Positions 16,358 through 24,846 of a stretch of 64,000 bases of DNA are shown here, piece after piece (positions within the stretch are counted from its first letter, which is position 1; each line of letters begins with the position of its first letter). Origin of the DNA: Polyangiaceae bacterium. Lineage in GTDB: Bacteria > Myxococcota_A > Polyangia > Polyangiales > Polyangiaceae. The position numbers and the translations under genes are program-made. Location of the stretch: NCBI GenBank assembly GCA_041389725.1, contig JAWKRG010000003.1:992001-1056000 (forward strand), in the 5' to 3' direction. The notes under the pieces were generated by a model, which saw only the letters and a program-made list of their open reading frames with translations, was not told the origin of the DNA and searched no databases.

Positions 16358-17806
16358 ATGCAACTGAAGCGCATCGGCGACTTCACCTGGGAAATCCCCA
16401 AGACGGACGGCATGAAAGTGCCCGGTCGCGTCTATCTGGCCGATTCGCAGTTGAAGCGCGTCGCCGACGAGAAGGCGCTGGAACAAGTGCGCAACGTGGC
16501 CTACTTGCCCGGCATCGTCGGCGCCTCCCTGGCCATGCCCGACATTCACTGGGGCTACGGCTTTCCCATCGGCGGCGTGGCGGCGGTCGACGCCAAAGAC
16601 GGCGCAGTGAGTCCCGGCGGAGTCGGCTACGACGTGAACTGCGGCGTCCGCGTGATCACCACGGGGCTGGACCAAGCCGAACTCGCGCCACGATTGGAGA
16701 AGGTCGTGGCACGCATGTTCAAGACCATTCCAACTGGGGTCGGTGCGAGCCAGGCAATCCCGAGCTGCAGCAAGCGCGAGCTGCGCCAGGTGATGGCCGA
16801 GGGCGCCGCTTGGGCAGTGGCGCGAGGCTACTGCGCTACCGCCGACGATGCGAGCTACACTGAAGAGGGCGGGTGCCTGCGGGACGCCGACCCAGACGCC
16901 GTCAGCGATCGCGCTCTCGAGCGGGGACACGATCAGCTTGGCACCCTGGGCAGCGGCAACCACTTCTTGGAGATCGGGCGCGTGGCCGAGGTGTACGACG
17001 CCGAAGCGGCGCAGTGCTTCGGGCTGCGCCAGGATCAAGTGACCTTGATGATCCACTCGGGGTCGCGTGGCCTGGGCCATCAGGTGTGTGACGAAACCCT
17101 CCACGGACTGGCGCGGAGCTTCCAAAGCTACGGTGACGACTACGCCGCGCTGCCCGATCGCCAGCTCGCCTGCGCGCCGATTCGCTCCGAGGTCGGCCAG
17201 CGCTATCTGGGGGCAATGCAGGCCGCGGCCAACTTCGCGTGGGCCAATCGGCAAGTGATGACGGGCCTGGCTCTGCAAGCGCTGGCCCAAGGGCTGGGGA
17301 GCGAAGAGGACGCCCTGCGGGCTCGTCTGCTCTACGACGTATGCCACAACATCGCGAAGTTCGAGGAACACCGGGTCGATGGCCAGACTCGGCGCGTGCT
17401 CGTACACCGCAAGGGCGCGACCCGCGCCTTCGCGGCCGGAGACCCGCGCGTTCCTGAGCGCTATCGCGGCGTGGGTCAGCCAGTGCTGATTCCGGGAGAC
17501 ATGGGTCGGTACTCCTTCGTGATGGCCGGTAGCGAAGCTGCCATGAGCGAGACCTTTGGTTCTTCGTGTCACGGCGCTGGGCGCGTGCTGTCGCGCAAGG
17601 CGGCCTTGGCGAAGGCGCGTGGTCGCCGCATCGATCGAGAGCTAGGCGAACGCGGCATCGTGGTGATGAGTCGCGGACTGCGCACCCTGGCCGAGGAGAT
17701 GAGCGAGGCCTACAAGGATGTTCACGACGTGGTCGACGTGGTCGCGGGTGCGGGGCTCTGTCGCAAAGTCGCTCGCCTCGAGCCCATGGGCGTGATCAAG
17801 GGCTAG
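16358..17806 (+). CDS. rtcB: RtcB RNA ligase
   Basis: The 482-residue enzyme joins RNA 2',3'-cyclic phosphate or 3'-phosphate ends to 5'-OH ends using GTP and Mn2+. The metal-binding DVNCG motif is at 92-96, after PDIHWGYGFPIGG. Further conserved stretches are GTLGSGNHF, HSGSRGLGHQ, HNIAKFEEH, HRKGATRAF and, near the end, SSCHGAGR. All match canonical RtcB and no catalytic block is missing. The ATG at 16358 is preferred to an in-frame upstream start at 16322. The helper archease is encoded 3.2 kb upstream; the sigma-54 regulator RtcR, often next to rtcB, is not here. Confidence 0.96.
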   Translation: MQLKRIGDFTWEIPKTDGMKVPGRVYLADSQLKRVADEKALEQVRNVAYLPGIVGASLAMPDIHWGYGFPIGGVAAVDAKDGAVSPGGVGYDVNCGVRVITTGLDQAELAPRLEKVVARMFKTIPTGVGASQAIPSCSKRELRQVMAEGAAWAVARGYCATADDASYTEEGGCLRDADPDAVSDRALERGHDQLGTLGSGNHFLEIGRVAEVYDAEAAQCFGLRQDQVTLMIHSGSRGLGHQVCDETLHGLARSFQSYGDDYAALPDRQLACAPIRSEVGQRYLGAMQAAANFAWANRQVMTGLALQALAQGLGSEEDALRARLLYDVCHNIAKFEEHRVDGQTRRVLVHRKGATRAFAAGDPRVPERYRGVGQPVLIPGDMGRYSFVMAGSEAAMSETFGSSCHGAGRVLSRKAALAKARGRRIDRELGERGIVVMSRGLRTLAEEMSEAYKDVHDVVDVVAGAGLCRKVARLEPMGVIKG

Positions 17807-17929
17807 CGCGACGGCGCGACTTCCACGGCACCCGGGGCCTCAACCGCGCCCATAGCTCCTGGGTCAGCGTGCCGAGGGTGGGTCGAGGGCAAGGATGCAG
17901 CCTGCGCCTGCCCGTGGCAGGTTCCGGAC

Positions 17930-18463
17930 ATGGGCACCGCACCCCCCGACGACGCAGATCTCGAAACGGACCTGACGTCACGTAGTGATCTCAAGCGTGC
18001 GCGCCGCACACGCGAAGACGCCCTGGCGAGACTCTCGAATCGGCTGTGCTCGCTCAGCGAAGCCAAGCTGCACAAGCTTGGGCTACCCGATGACGTACTG
18101 GACGCGGTCTTGACCGCCCAACACATGAAGTCCAATGCGGCGCGGGGACGCCAACTTCGCGTGGTGCGCTCGCAGCTGCGCGGCAACAACTGGCCGGAGG
18201 TCGTTGCGCGCCTCGAGACGTTGGAAAAGCACGGAAGCGTGTCCGCTTCCGCCGCGAGCAACAGCGAGGCGGAAGCCAAGCAGTGGGTAGTCAAGCTGGT
18301 CGGAGGTGGGACTCCTGCCCTGGACGAACTTTTGTCTTTGCATCCACAGCTGGATCGCAAGCACCTGCGCACCCTCATCCGCAATGCGGCCGTCAGTAGC
18401 GGCGACAGGCGGGCCCGGGCCGAAGAAAAGCTCGCGCGGACTTTGGAGCCCATGTTGCGCTGA
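17930..18463 (+). CDS. darP: DarP/YjgA-family ribosome biogenesis factor
   Basis: The 177-residue protein fits the DUF615/YjgA family: highly charged, helical, with a conserved pattern of LCSLSEAKLHKLGLPDDVLDAV, AARGRQLRVVRSQLRG and a late HPQLDRKHLRTLIRNA. In E. coli DarP (YjgA) binds late 50S precursors and helps assembly of the peptidyl-transferase centre. The C-terminal part here is a little longer than usual. It starts with ATG 124 bp after rtcB on the same strand, an RNA-themed pair though no operon signal is obvious. Confidence 0.85.
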   Translation: MGTAPPDDADLETDLTSRSDLKRARRTREDALARLSNRLCSLSEAKLHKLGLPDDVLDAVLTAQHMKSNAARGRQLRVVRSQLRGNNWPEVVARLETLEKHGSVSASAASNSEAEAKQWVVKLVGGGTPALDELLSLHPQLDRKHLRTLIRNAAVSSGDRRARAEEKLARTLEPMLR

Positions 18464-18637
18464 GGGGCCCATTTGCAGAGGCGGAGAAGCGGGGGGAAGA
18501 AAAGATGCCGCTCTGGTTAACGTTCACGCCCCTTGGCGCGTCTGAGAAGAATCGAACGGCGTGTCCTTCCTCCCGGCCCCTTCTGGCCACCCCTCGTTGT
18601 CGGCGCCCCGCCGACGCCTCGATGTGAGCAAGTGGCC

Positions 18638-19159
18638 GTGACGGTGGAGCCGAATTCCGACGCTACCGCCCTCGTGCGCGCGGCCACGGCCGGGGACGCC
18701 GTCGCCTTTGGGCGACTGTTCGAGCGATTTGCACCGATGGTGCACGGGGTGCTGCTGTCGCGCGTGCCCAGCGCTGACGCCGACGACCTGACGCAGGAGG
18801 TCTTCATGGTCGCGCAGGGTCGCCTCACGGAACTGCACCGACCCGAGGCCTTTGGCGCGTGGCTGGGTGCCATCGCGCGCAACCGTGCCACGGACTTCCT
18901 CAGACGTCGCAAGCCTCACGCCGAGCTGTCCTTCGAGGTCCCCAGCCAGGACCCGGAGCGCTCCGCTGCGGAACAGGCCCTACACGCCATCCGCTCTCTG
19001 CCCGAAGCCTACGTCGAACCGCTGATCCTGCGCTTGGTGGAAGGGATGACGGGCCCGGAGATCGCGGAACGGACTGGGCTCACCCCAGAGTCCGTGCGCG
19101 TCAACCTGCATCGCGGCATGCGGTTGCTGCGAGAGAGGATGCGCAGCGATGACGAGTGA
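18638..19159 (+). CDS. ECF-type RNA polymerase sigma factor
   Basis: Region 2 is seen as FGRLFERFAPMVHGVLLSRVPSADADDLTQEVFM and EAFGAWLGAIARNRATDFLRRRK; region 4 as LPEAYVEPLILRLVEGMTGPEIAERTGLTPESVRVNLHRGMRLLRERM. Size (173 residues) fits. The start is uncertain: GTG at 18638 is chosen because residues before it have no family pattern, though the frame is open to 18533. The stop overlaps the next start by 11 bp, so the downstream membrane protein is probably its regulator. Confidence 0.88.
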   Translation: MTVEPNSDATALVRAATAGDAVAFGRLFERFAPMVHGVLLSRVPSADADDLTQEVFMVAQGRLTELHRPEAFGAWLGAIARNRATDFLRRRKPHAELSFEVPSQDPERSAAEQALHAIRSLPEAYVEPLILRLVEGMTGPEIAERTGLTPESVRVNLHRGMRLLRERMRSDDE

Positions 19160-20018
19160 CTACTTGTGGGACGGTTCCGGCGAGATTGATCCGGACGTGA
19201 GCGAGTTGGAACAGCAGCTGCGTTGCCTGCGCTATCGGCCGCAGGCGCATCGCCCGCTCCGAACGGAAGCGCCGTGGCGGCGAACGACTTGGGGAGCTCT
19301 GGCCTTGGCTGCCATCGCGCTGCTCTACGTCGCGCTGGGGCGTGACACGACGGGAATTGCGGGCGAGGAAGCAGTGGAGCGGCCGACTCCGGGAGCAGCG
19401 CGGGCAATCGTAGGCGCTCCGCCTCAGGCCGCGGGCTCGGGCAGCGCGGTCCGGCCTCGGCCGGCGGCGCGCGGCGCCGTGTTGGATCCCTGGGCTGATC
19501 ATCCCCGTCCGGCGACGACTCCGTCAGCACCGATCCAGGATCCCTTCCGCGGCGCGCCACCCGCAACGCCGCCCTCGGGCGCGCTCGTCGACCCGTTCCG
19601 CGGCGCGCCACCCGCGACGCCGCCCTCGGGCGCGCTCGTCGACCCGTTCCGCGGCGCGCCGCCGGCTTCGACGCCGCCGACCAAGGGCAGTGACGGCGTG
19701 TTGAACCCCTGGGCCGGTGAGCGCACCGAGCGTTCGGCCTCGGATGTCATGCGAGTCGTCTCCCGCCAACGAAGCGCGGTAGCGAGAACATGCTGGGCGC
19801 CGCGCCAGTCCAAGGCCAGCCCGGGCACCGTTGCGCGTGTGCAGCTCTCGCTCACGATTGCGCCTTCGGGGCACGTGGCTCGCGCGTCCGCCGCCGACCC
19901 GCCTGGGTTCCCGGGGCTAGGAAGCTGCGTCGCGGGAGTTGCCAAGTCGTGGCGATTCTCGGCGGCAGCCAGTGCTAGCAACGTCCAGATCCCCTTCGTA
20001 TTTTCGCGGGCGAACTGA
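19149..20018 (+). CDS. membrane protein with proline-rich repeats and TonB/AgmX-like C-terminus
   Basis: The 289-residue protein has a short cytoplasmic part, one membrane segment (TWGALALAAIALLYVAL, near residue 50) and a Pro-rich region with a 17-residue motif (DPFRGAPPATPPSGALV) in two full copies and one partial. The last 100 residues (VVSRQRSAVARTCW..., VQLSLTIAPSGHVARASA, CVAGVAKSWRFSA) match the TonB/AgmX-type C-terminal domain often found at the end of myxobacterial envelope proteins. Overlap with the ECF sigma gene suggests an anti-sigma role for the cytoplasmic part, but no ZAS motif is seen. Confidence 0.72.
   Translation: MTSDYLWDGSGEIDPDVSELEQQLRCLRYRPQAHRPLRTEAPWRRTTWGALALAAIALLYVALGRDTTGIAGEEAVERPTPGAARAIVGAPPQAAGSGSAVRPRPAARGAVLDPWADHPRPATTPSAPIQDPFRGAPPATPPSGALVDPFRGAPPATPPSGALVDPFRGAPPASTPPTKGSDGVLNPWAGERTERSASDVMRVVSRQRSAVARTCWAPRQSKASPGTVARVQLSLTIAPSGHVARASAADPPGFPGLGSCVAGVAKSWRFSAAASASNVQIPFVFSRAN
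19539..19670 (+). repeat. 51-bp in-frame tandem repeat (2.6 copies)
   Basis: Units begin at 19539, 19590 and 19641 and encode the 17-residue DPFRGAPP... repeat. Near-identity at synonymous positions points to recent expansion. Confidence 0.85.
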
Positions 20019-20094
20019 ACGCACACCAAGCGCGGGCCTGGCAAAATTCGACGCGGCGGGCAACTTGCGCTAACCGGCCCGTCGAGGAATTGCT

Positions 20095-20790
20095 TTGACC
20101 GAAATCCTGATTCGATACCTCGAGACGGCGGCGGCGCACGCTTCGACGTGGGGCTTCCTTCTCGTCTTCATCTTCATGACCGTGGAGAGCTCGTTCATTC
20201 CATTTCCCAGCGAAGTGGTGATGATTCCGGCAGGATTCCTGGCGGCGCGCGGACAGCTCAGCACGGGTAGCCCGATGGCGGACGCGGCCATCGCCGTCGC
20301 AGCCGGAATTGGCGGCTCGCTCGCGGGGGCGTACGTGAACTACTACCTGTTCAGTTGGCTAGGAACGCCGTTCCTCGAGAAGTACGGGAAGTACTTCCTG
20401 CTGCCTCCAGCCAAGTTGCATCGCGCTGAAGAAGTGTTTCGTCAGTATGGCGCGGGAGCCACCTTCTTCTGCCGCTTGCTGCCGGCAATTCGGCAACTGA
20501 TTTCCATTCCGGCGGGTATCAGCCGCATGCCGCTTCGGAGCTTCACGCTCTGGACGGGGCTTGGCGCGGGGATCTGGGTCACGGTCCTCACCGTGATCGG
20601 CTACACCCTCGGCACGCACACGGCGCAGCTCACCTACGCGGAGATCGTGCATCAAGGCAAAGACGTCGTGAAGGCCAACGCCAAGTTCGTGATCCCGGCC
20701 GTGCTCGTCGGCTTTGCCGGCTACGTCTGGATCAGCCGCAAGATCATGGAAAGCAAGCGCGCTCCGGCCGATTCCGCGAGCGCCAGCTGA
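20095..20790 (+). CDS. DedA-family membrane protein
   Basis: The 231-residue protein has the DedA (SNARE-associated) signature: ESSFIPFPSEVVMIPAGFLA near residue 30, a G-x-x-x-G rich second segment (GIGGSLAGAYVNYYLFSWLG), and the conserved FFCRLLPAIRQLISIPAG with its Arg residues. DedA proteins are inner-membrane transporters or scramblases of polyprenyl-phosphate or phospholipid type. It starts with TTG, supported by CGAGGA six bases upstream. Confidence 0.92.
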   Translation: MTEILIRYLETAAAHASTWGFLLVFIFMTVESSFIPFPSEVVMIPAGFLAARGQLSTGSPMADAAIAVAAGIGGSLAGAYVNYYLFSWLGTPFLEKYGKYFLLPPAKLHRAEEVFRQYGAGATFFCRLLPAIRQLISIPAGISRMPLRSFTLWTGLGAGIWVTVLTVIGYTLGTHTAQLTYAEIVHQGKDVVKANAKFVIPAVLVGFAGYVWISRKIMESKRAPADSASAS

Positions 20791-20860
20791 GCTTCTGTCG
20801 CGAATCGCAGGCTGGGCACACTAGCCTGCGCTGCGAACAGAGGCGTGTTAGATTGAGTCC

Positions 20861-21529
20861 GTGCGAAGCGCCGCCGTGATTCTGATCCTGTCGGCGATGG
20901 CGTGCAGCGTCTTCCCCGACGAAGCGCCTCGTCTGGGAGCCGGCGGCACCGCTGCAAGCGGCAACGCCGCGGGCACGGGGGGCGAAAGTGCAACGGGTGG
21001 GCTGAGTGGCACTGGTGGTGCCGGCGCGTCTGGAAGCGGCGGGACATCGGGGAACAGCGGAGCGTCGGGCGGCGGCGGTGCATCGGGCGGCGGAGGACAA
21101 GGCGCTGACTGCGGACTCTCGGTCCCGCCCACGGGAGCAAGCTGCCCTGGCGAGTGCGACGGGGGCTGTGCGCAGACCACTTGTTTGATCAAGTGCGATG
21201 CCGCTGGCAAGTGCGACGGCAAGACAGTCAATTGCCCGCCCGGCTTTCACTGCCAGGTCGTGTGCTCGGCGCAAGCAGCGTGCGCTGGCACCATCGTCGC
21301 CTGTCCAGCGGGACACGAGTGCACCCTCAGCTGTGCGGCCAAGCTGCCCTGCGACGGCGCCAAGCTGAATTGCACAGACGGCCCCTGCAACCTCGAGTGC
21401 AGCAGCGACGTCAACGCCTGCAAAGGTACGCAGCTGAGCTGTGGCTCCAACGCGTGCAAGGCAACTTGCGCGTCGAACTCGCATCCCACGGTCCAGTGCG
21501 GTGCGGCGTGCAGCTGCAAGGGGTGTTGA
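20861..21529 (+). CDS. Gly/Ser-linker lipoprotein with Cys-rich C-terminal domain
   Basis: This 222-residue protein starts with GTG, then a hydrophobic signal ending in lipobox SAMAC. A 65-residue Gly/Ser/Ala linker follows (GGTAASGNAAGTGGE...), and then a domain with over 25 Cys arranged as repeats of about 20 residues (CDGKTVNCPPGFHCQVVC, CAGTIVACPAGHECTLSC, CDGAKLNCTDGPCNLEC, CKGTQLSCGSNACKATC). The pattern suggests a disulfide-rich surface domain built of four repeats. Family name unknown to me. Confidence 0.8.
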   Translation: MRSAAVILILSAMACSVFPDEAPRLGAGGTAASGNAAGTGGESATGGLSGTGGAGASGSGGTSGNSGASGGGGASGGGGQGADCGLSVPPTGASCPGECDGGCAQTTCLIKCDAAGKCDGKTVNCPPGFHCQVVCSAQAACAGTIVACPAGHECTLSCAAKLPCDGAKLNCTDGPCNLECSSDVNACKGTQLSCGSNACKATCASNSHPTVQCGAACSCKGC

Positions 21530-21660
21530 GCGTCCCTCACCGCAGTAGCGGGCAACCCCGCGGACGGGTGACGCGCAGGCGGGAAGAACGGTTCAGCGGA
21601 GGTTCCTCGTCCTCCGAATTCAAGTTCCCTGCTCGGTTGTCGTTCCCTGAACCAGAGCCC

Positions 21661-23229
21661 GTGTCCAGCCGTCCGCGCAGTAGCCTGAGGGTGAGAGTGT
21701 CCCGTGCGGACCGCTACCGAGATTTGTTCGAACACTTGCCCATCGGCATCTACCAGGTGACCCCGGCCGGCGTGTTCTTGGACGCCAACCCGACCCTAGT
21801 GTCGATCCTGGGCTACTCGAGCTGGGAAGAGATGCGCGAAGTCAACGCAGCCAGTCTCTGCATCGACCCGCGAGAGCGCCTTCGTTGGCGCGAGACCCTG
21901 GAGCGCGAGGGTCACCTGACGCACTTCGAGACCCGCAAACGCCGCAAAGACGGCGCCACGATCTGGCTTCGGGAGCATGCACGCGTGGTGAAGAACGCAC
22001 ATGGTGAGATCAAGTACTTCGAAGGGGCCGTCGTGGACGTGACACAGCAACGCCAAGTCGAGGCGTCCTTGGTACAGGCGGAGCGATTGGCAAGCGTGGG
22101 CTACCTCGCCGCGGGCGTGGCCCACGAGATCAACAATCCCCTCTCCTACCTGACGACCAACGTCGAATTCGCGAGCCGAGTGTTGACTCAGTGCGAAACC
22201 CTCTTCGCCGGCGCCGACGCGGAGATGGCGGAAGCCGTGGGCGAAGCACGTGCAGCCCTGAACGAGACGCTGGAAGGCATCGCTCGCGTTGCTCAAGTCG
22301 TCAGCGATCTGAAGACCTTCGCGCGTCCCGACGAGTCAGGCGCCAAGACTACGGATCCGAAGAGCGCGGTGGACACGGCTGTCGCCATCGTGCAGAACGA
22401 GATCCGTCACCGCGCTCGACTCAGTCGCGAGTTGGCGCCCTGCGCAAATGTGGGCATCGGCTCTCAGCGCTTGGTGCAGGTGCTGGTCAATCTGTTGCTG
22501 TTCGCCGCCCACTCCATTCCAGAGGGCTACACGGAGAGCCACGACGTCGTGGTGCGATTGCGCCACGCGAGTTCCAAACTGATCGAAATCAGCGTCTCTG
22601 ACACGGGCGCGGGCTACGAGCCGGACGCGCTGCAGCACCTTTTCGAACCCTTCGGCCCTGCTCCGACCTCGTCGGGCATCGGCCTGGGCCTGGCGGTGTG
22701 CCACAGCATCGTGACCCATGCGGGCGGTAGCCTGACCGTCGAGAGCGAGTTGGATCGCGGCACGACGTTTCGTCTGCTGCTGCCCGTTGCGGATGCCGCG
22801 GTCAAGAGCCTGCCAGCCCGTACGACCGGCGAGCCGCGGGTGGCGAAGCGCAGCCGAATCTTGGTCATCGACGATGAACCGCTGATTGGCCGCGCCCTCA
22901 AACGCAACTTGCGCGGCGACCATGAAGTCACGGTCGCACGCGACGCAAGAGAGGCGCTGCGTCTGCTGCTTCAGGGGTTGTCCTTCGATCTGATCCTGTG
23001 TGACGTGATGATGCCGGGCATGAGTGGCGTGGACTTCCACCTGGCTCTGTCTCAGTATCGTCCCGAGCTGGTGGAGCGCGTGGTGTTCATCACCGGCGGC
23101 GCCTTCACACCCCGCGCGGAGCAGTTCTTGGAGTCCGTGCCGAACCGGCGCTTGACCAAGCCAATCGCCGAAGAGACGTTGCGTCAGTTGATCGGCGAGC
23201 TGGTCGTACCGGTCGCTACGGCTTCTTGA
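21661..23229 (+). CDS. PAS - histidine kinase - receiver hybrid with altered N box
   Basis: From GTG 21661 the product has 522 residues: a PAS domain (YRDLFEHLPIGIYQVTPAG...), the H box GVAHEINNPLSYL with His near 155, a HATPase domain and a C-terminal receiver with DDEP and phospho-acceptor Asp near 448 (LILCDVMMPG) and a Lys in RRLTKPI. The G boxes are intact (SDTGAGYEPDAL, GIGLGLAVCHSI). In the N box, however, the Asn that normally binds Mg-ATP is Phe (NLLLFAAHSI, near 281). No membrane segment is seen, so it is cytoplasmic. The start could instead be GTG 21697, which has a better purine-rich leader. It converges with and overlaps the phosphoesterase gene by 14 bp. Confidence 0.88.
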   Translation: MSSRPRSSLRVRVSRADRYRDLFEHLPIGIYQVTPAGVFLDANPTLVSILGYSSWEEMREVNAASLCIDPRERLRWRETLEREGHLTHFETRKRRKDGATIWLREHARVVKNAHGEIKYFEGAVVDVTQQRQVEASLVQAERLASVGYLAAGVAHEINNPLSYLTTNVEFASRVLTQCETLFAGADAEMAEAVGEARAALNETLEGIARVAQVVSDLKTFARPDESGAKTTDPKSAVDTAVAIVQNEIRHRARLSRELAPCANVGIGSQRLVQVLVNLLLFAAHSIPEGYTESHDVVVRLRHASSKLIEISVSDTGAGYEPDALQHLFEPFGPAPTSSGIGLGLAVCHSIVTHAGGSLTVESELDRGTTFRLLLPVADAAVKSLPARTTGEPRVAKRSRILVIDDEPLIGRALKRNLRGDHEVTVARDAREALRLLLQGLSFDLILCDVMMPGMSGVDFHLALSQYRPELVERVVFITGGAFTPRAEQFLESVPNRRLTKPIAEETLRQLIGELVVPVATAS

Positions 23230-24742
23230 CCCACAGTTCGACGTTGCGGTCTTCGGGCATGCCTGAACCTTCGAGCTCGCCCCACCCCGACGCGTAGTCG
23301 AGCACGGCGAGCTGGCGCCCTTCGCGAGCGACGGAATCACCATAGACCGCGAAGTCCACGTTCGTGGCGCGCAACATCAGGTAGCCGTTGTCTTGGTCCC
23401 AGATTTCCACCAGGCGCAGCTGTTGGGGAAAATCCGCCAAGGCGCTGGTCATGACTTCCCAGAAGCCTTGACCGCCGCTCGTCTCCAGGAAGCGCACGCG
23501 GTTCTGGTGAGTGTGACCGACCATGCTGAAGAGCACGTTGGGATACCCGGCGAGAAAGCCGAGCCATGCCGCTTCCTGAACCGCGTCGGGCTGCACACTG
23601 CCACCGAGACCCGTGCCGTCGCCCAGAGAGGTGACGGCGTGATGGGACGCCAAGATCACGACCTTGTTGTCGGTTACCGCTTGATCCAGAGCGGGTTTGA
23701 TCACGTTATCGATGTCGCCCTGGCGCAGTAGGCCTTCGGATCCCCCGCTCTCTGCCGCGGTATCCAGAATCAAGAAGCGAAGGGGCCCACCGGCAACGTC
23801 GAAGGTGTAGATGGCCTTGCCGGAGCTGACTTGGTCGCCACCGAGCCCGTGTCCGTCGCCGTCGGCCTGCACTTTCGTCATCAGCTCGGTGCGAGTCAGC
23901 AAGCGGCGCGCAGGGTCCGCGATGATCTCCCCCTTGACCACCGGCCCACCTGGTTGTGACCAGTCGCGCGTTCCCGCGGCAGAAGTATTGCCCACCGCTT
24001 CCATGTTCTTCGCCGGCGACACGGGCAGGTTTCCCTGCACGAGAACGTCGTGATTGCCCGTCACCCACTTCCAAGGCACGTCGAGGCCTGGCGCAGCGAA
24101 GGGATCCTTTCCGTCGTTGTTGGGGCCCGGCTTCGGATCGTCGTTCTCGCCCGAGTCGCACTCGACGCTGTCGCTGCCGCTCAGAATGGAGAGCACCCAG
24201 TCGACTTCGTTGTCCTGAGCGCTGTCAGCGTTGTCGCCACCGAGCAGCAAGAAGTCCAAGGCATCGCGGGCGTGCAGCTCGTTCACGCTGCGGACAGCCG
24301 CGTTGAGCACGCGGCACATGTCGACGTCGTGCGGGCGGAATGCGGGCGAAAAGAGGCCGGGCGCATCGAATACGCACAGGCGCGTGGGCGACTCGTCGTC
24401 CGCAAGCTGTAGATCGGGCATGTGCACGAAGTGGAGGAGTCGTTTGGCGGAGGGCCCGGCTGCCGGCGGTGTGACGCCGGGGGGAGAGAGGACGTGATGC
24501 GCTTCACCTGCGCCGAGGGTCCACTTGCCGAATCCCTCCTTGACCAAAGCGTTGCGCTCCGCGGGATCCGACGGAGAGCGATCACTCGCAGGATCCAGTG
24601 GGGACATGTCGGGAACCAACGTCGCCTCGGTGGTCAGCGACAGCGGTGGGTCGACGATCTTCACCTGGGCCGCCTCGTCCGAAGAACTGCACCCCAGACA
24701 AGCCAGCCAAACCATGGAACCCAAAGCAACCGAACGCACCAT
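23216..24742 (-). CDS. calcineurin-like metallophosphoesterase lipoprotein
   Basis: The 508-residue protein has a signal peptide with lipobox CLGC near residue 18. Metallophosphoesterase motifs appear in order: HMPDLQL (degenerate first motif, with D-x-Q instead of D-x-H), LLLGGDNADS, VTGNHDV, LASHHAV, and VGHTHQNR. An Asp/Asn-rich insert (SGENDDPKPGPNNDGKD) lies before GNHD. It probably acts on a phosphoester in the periplasm or at the cell surface. The substrate is not evident. Confidence 0.87.
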   Translation of the reverse strand: MVRSVALGSMVWLACLGCSSSDEAAQVKIVDPPLSLTTEATLVPDMSPLDPASDRSPSDPAERNALVKEGFGKWTLGAGEAHHVLSPPGVTPPAAGPSAKRLLHFVHMPDLQLADDESPTRLCVFDAPGLFSPAFRPHDVDMCRVLNAAVRSVNELHARDALDFLLLGGDNADSAQDNEVDWVLSILSGSDSVECDSGENDDPKPGPNNDGKDPFAAPGLDVPWKWVTGNHDVLVQGNLPVSPAKNMEAVGNTSAAGTRDWSQPGGPVVKGEIIADPARRLLTRTELMTKVQADGDGHGLGGDQVSSGKAIYTFDVAGGPLRFLILDTAAESGGSEGLLRQGDIDNVIKPALDQAVTDNKVVILASHHAVTSLGDGTGLGGSVQPDAVQEAAWLGFLAGYPNVLFSMVGHTHQNRVRFLETSGGQGFWEVMTSALADFPQQLRLVEIWDQDNGYLMLRATNVDFAVYGDSVAREGRQLAVLDYASGWGELEGSGMPEDRNVELWVKKP

Positions 24743-24846
24743 GGCCCCGAGGATAGCGCCCTCGCCGCCGGAGCGCTGCGGATCTGCGGATTTTCCTAGC
24801 TTCCTGCAGCATACCGCTTCGGGTGAGGGCCGTGCTATCGGGGAGC

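Noticed and set aside
16109..17572. A 487-codon reverse open frame opposite rtcB
   Set aside because: It lacks any motif, while the forward frame is a canonical RtcB.
20056..20075. Possible sigma-54 promoter (GG-N10-GC) upstream of dedA
   Set aside because: The -24 element reads CGGCGGG, a weak match, and such GG/GC pairs are frequent in this DNA.
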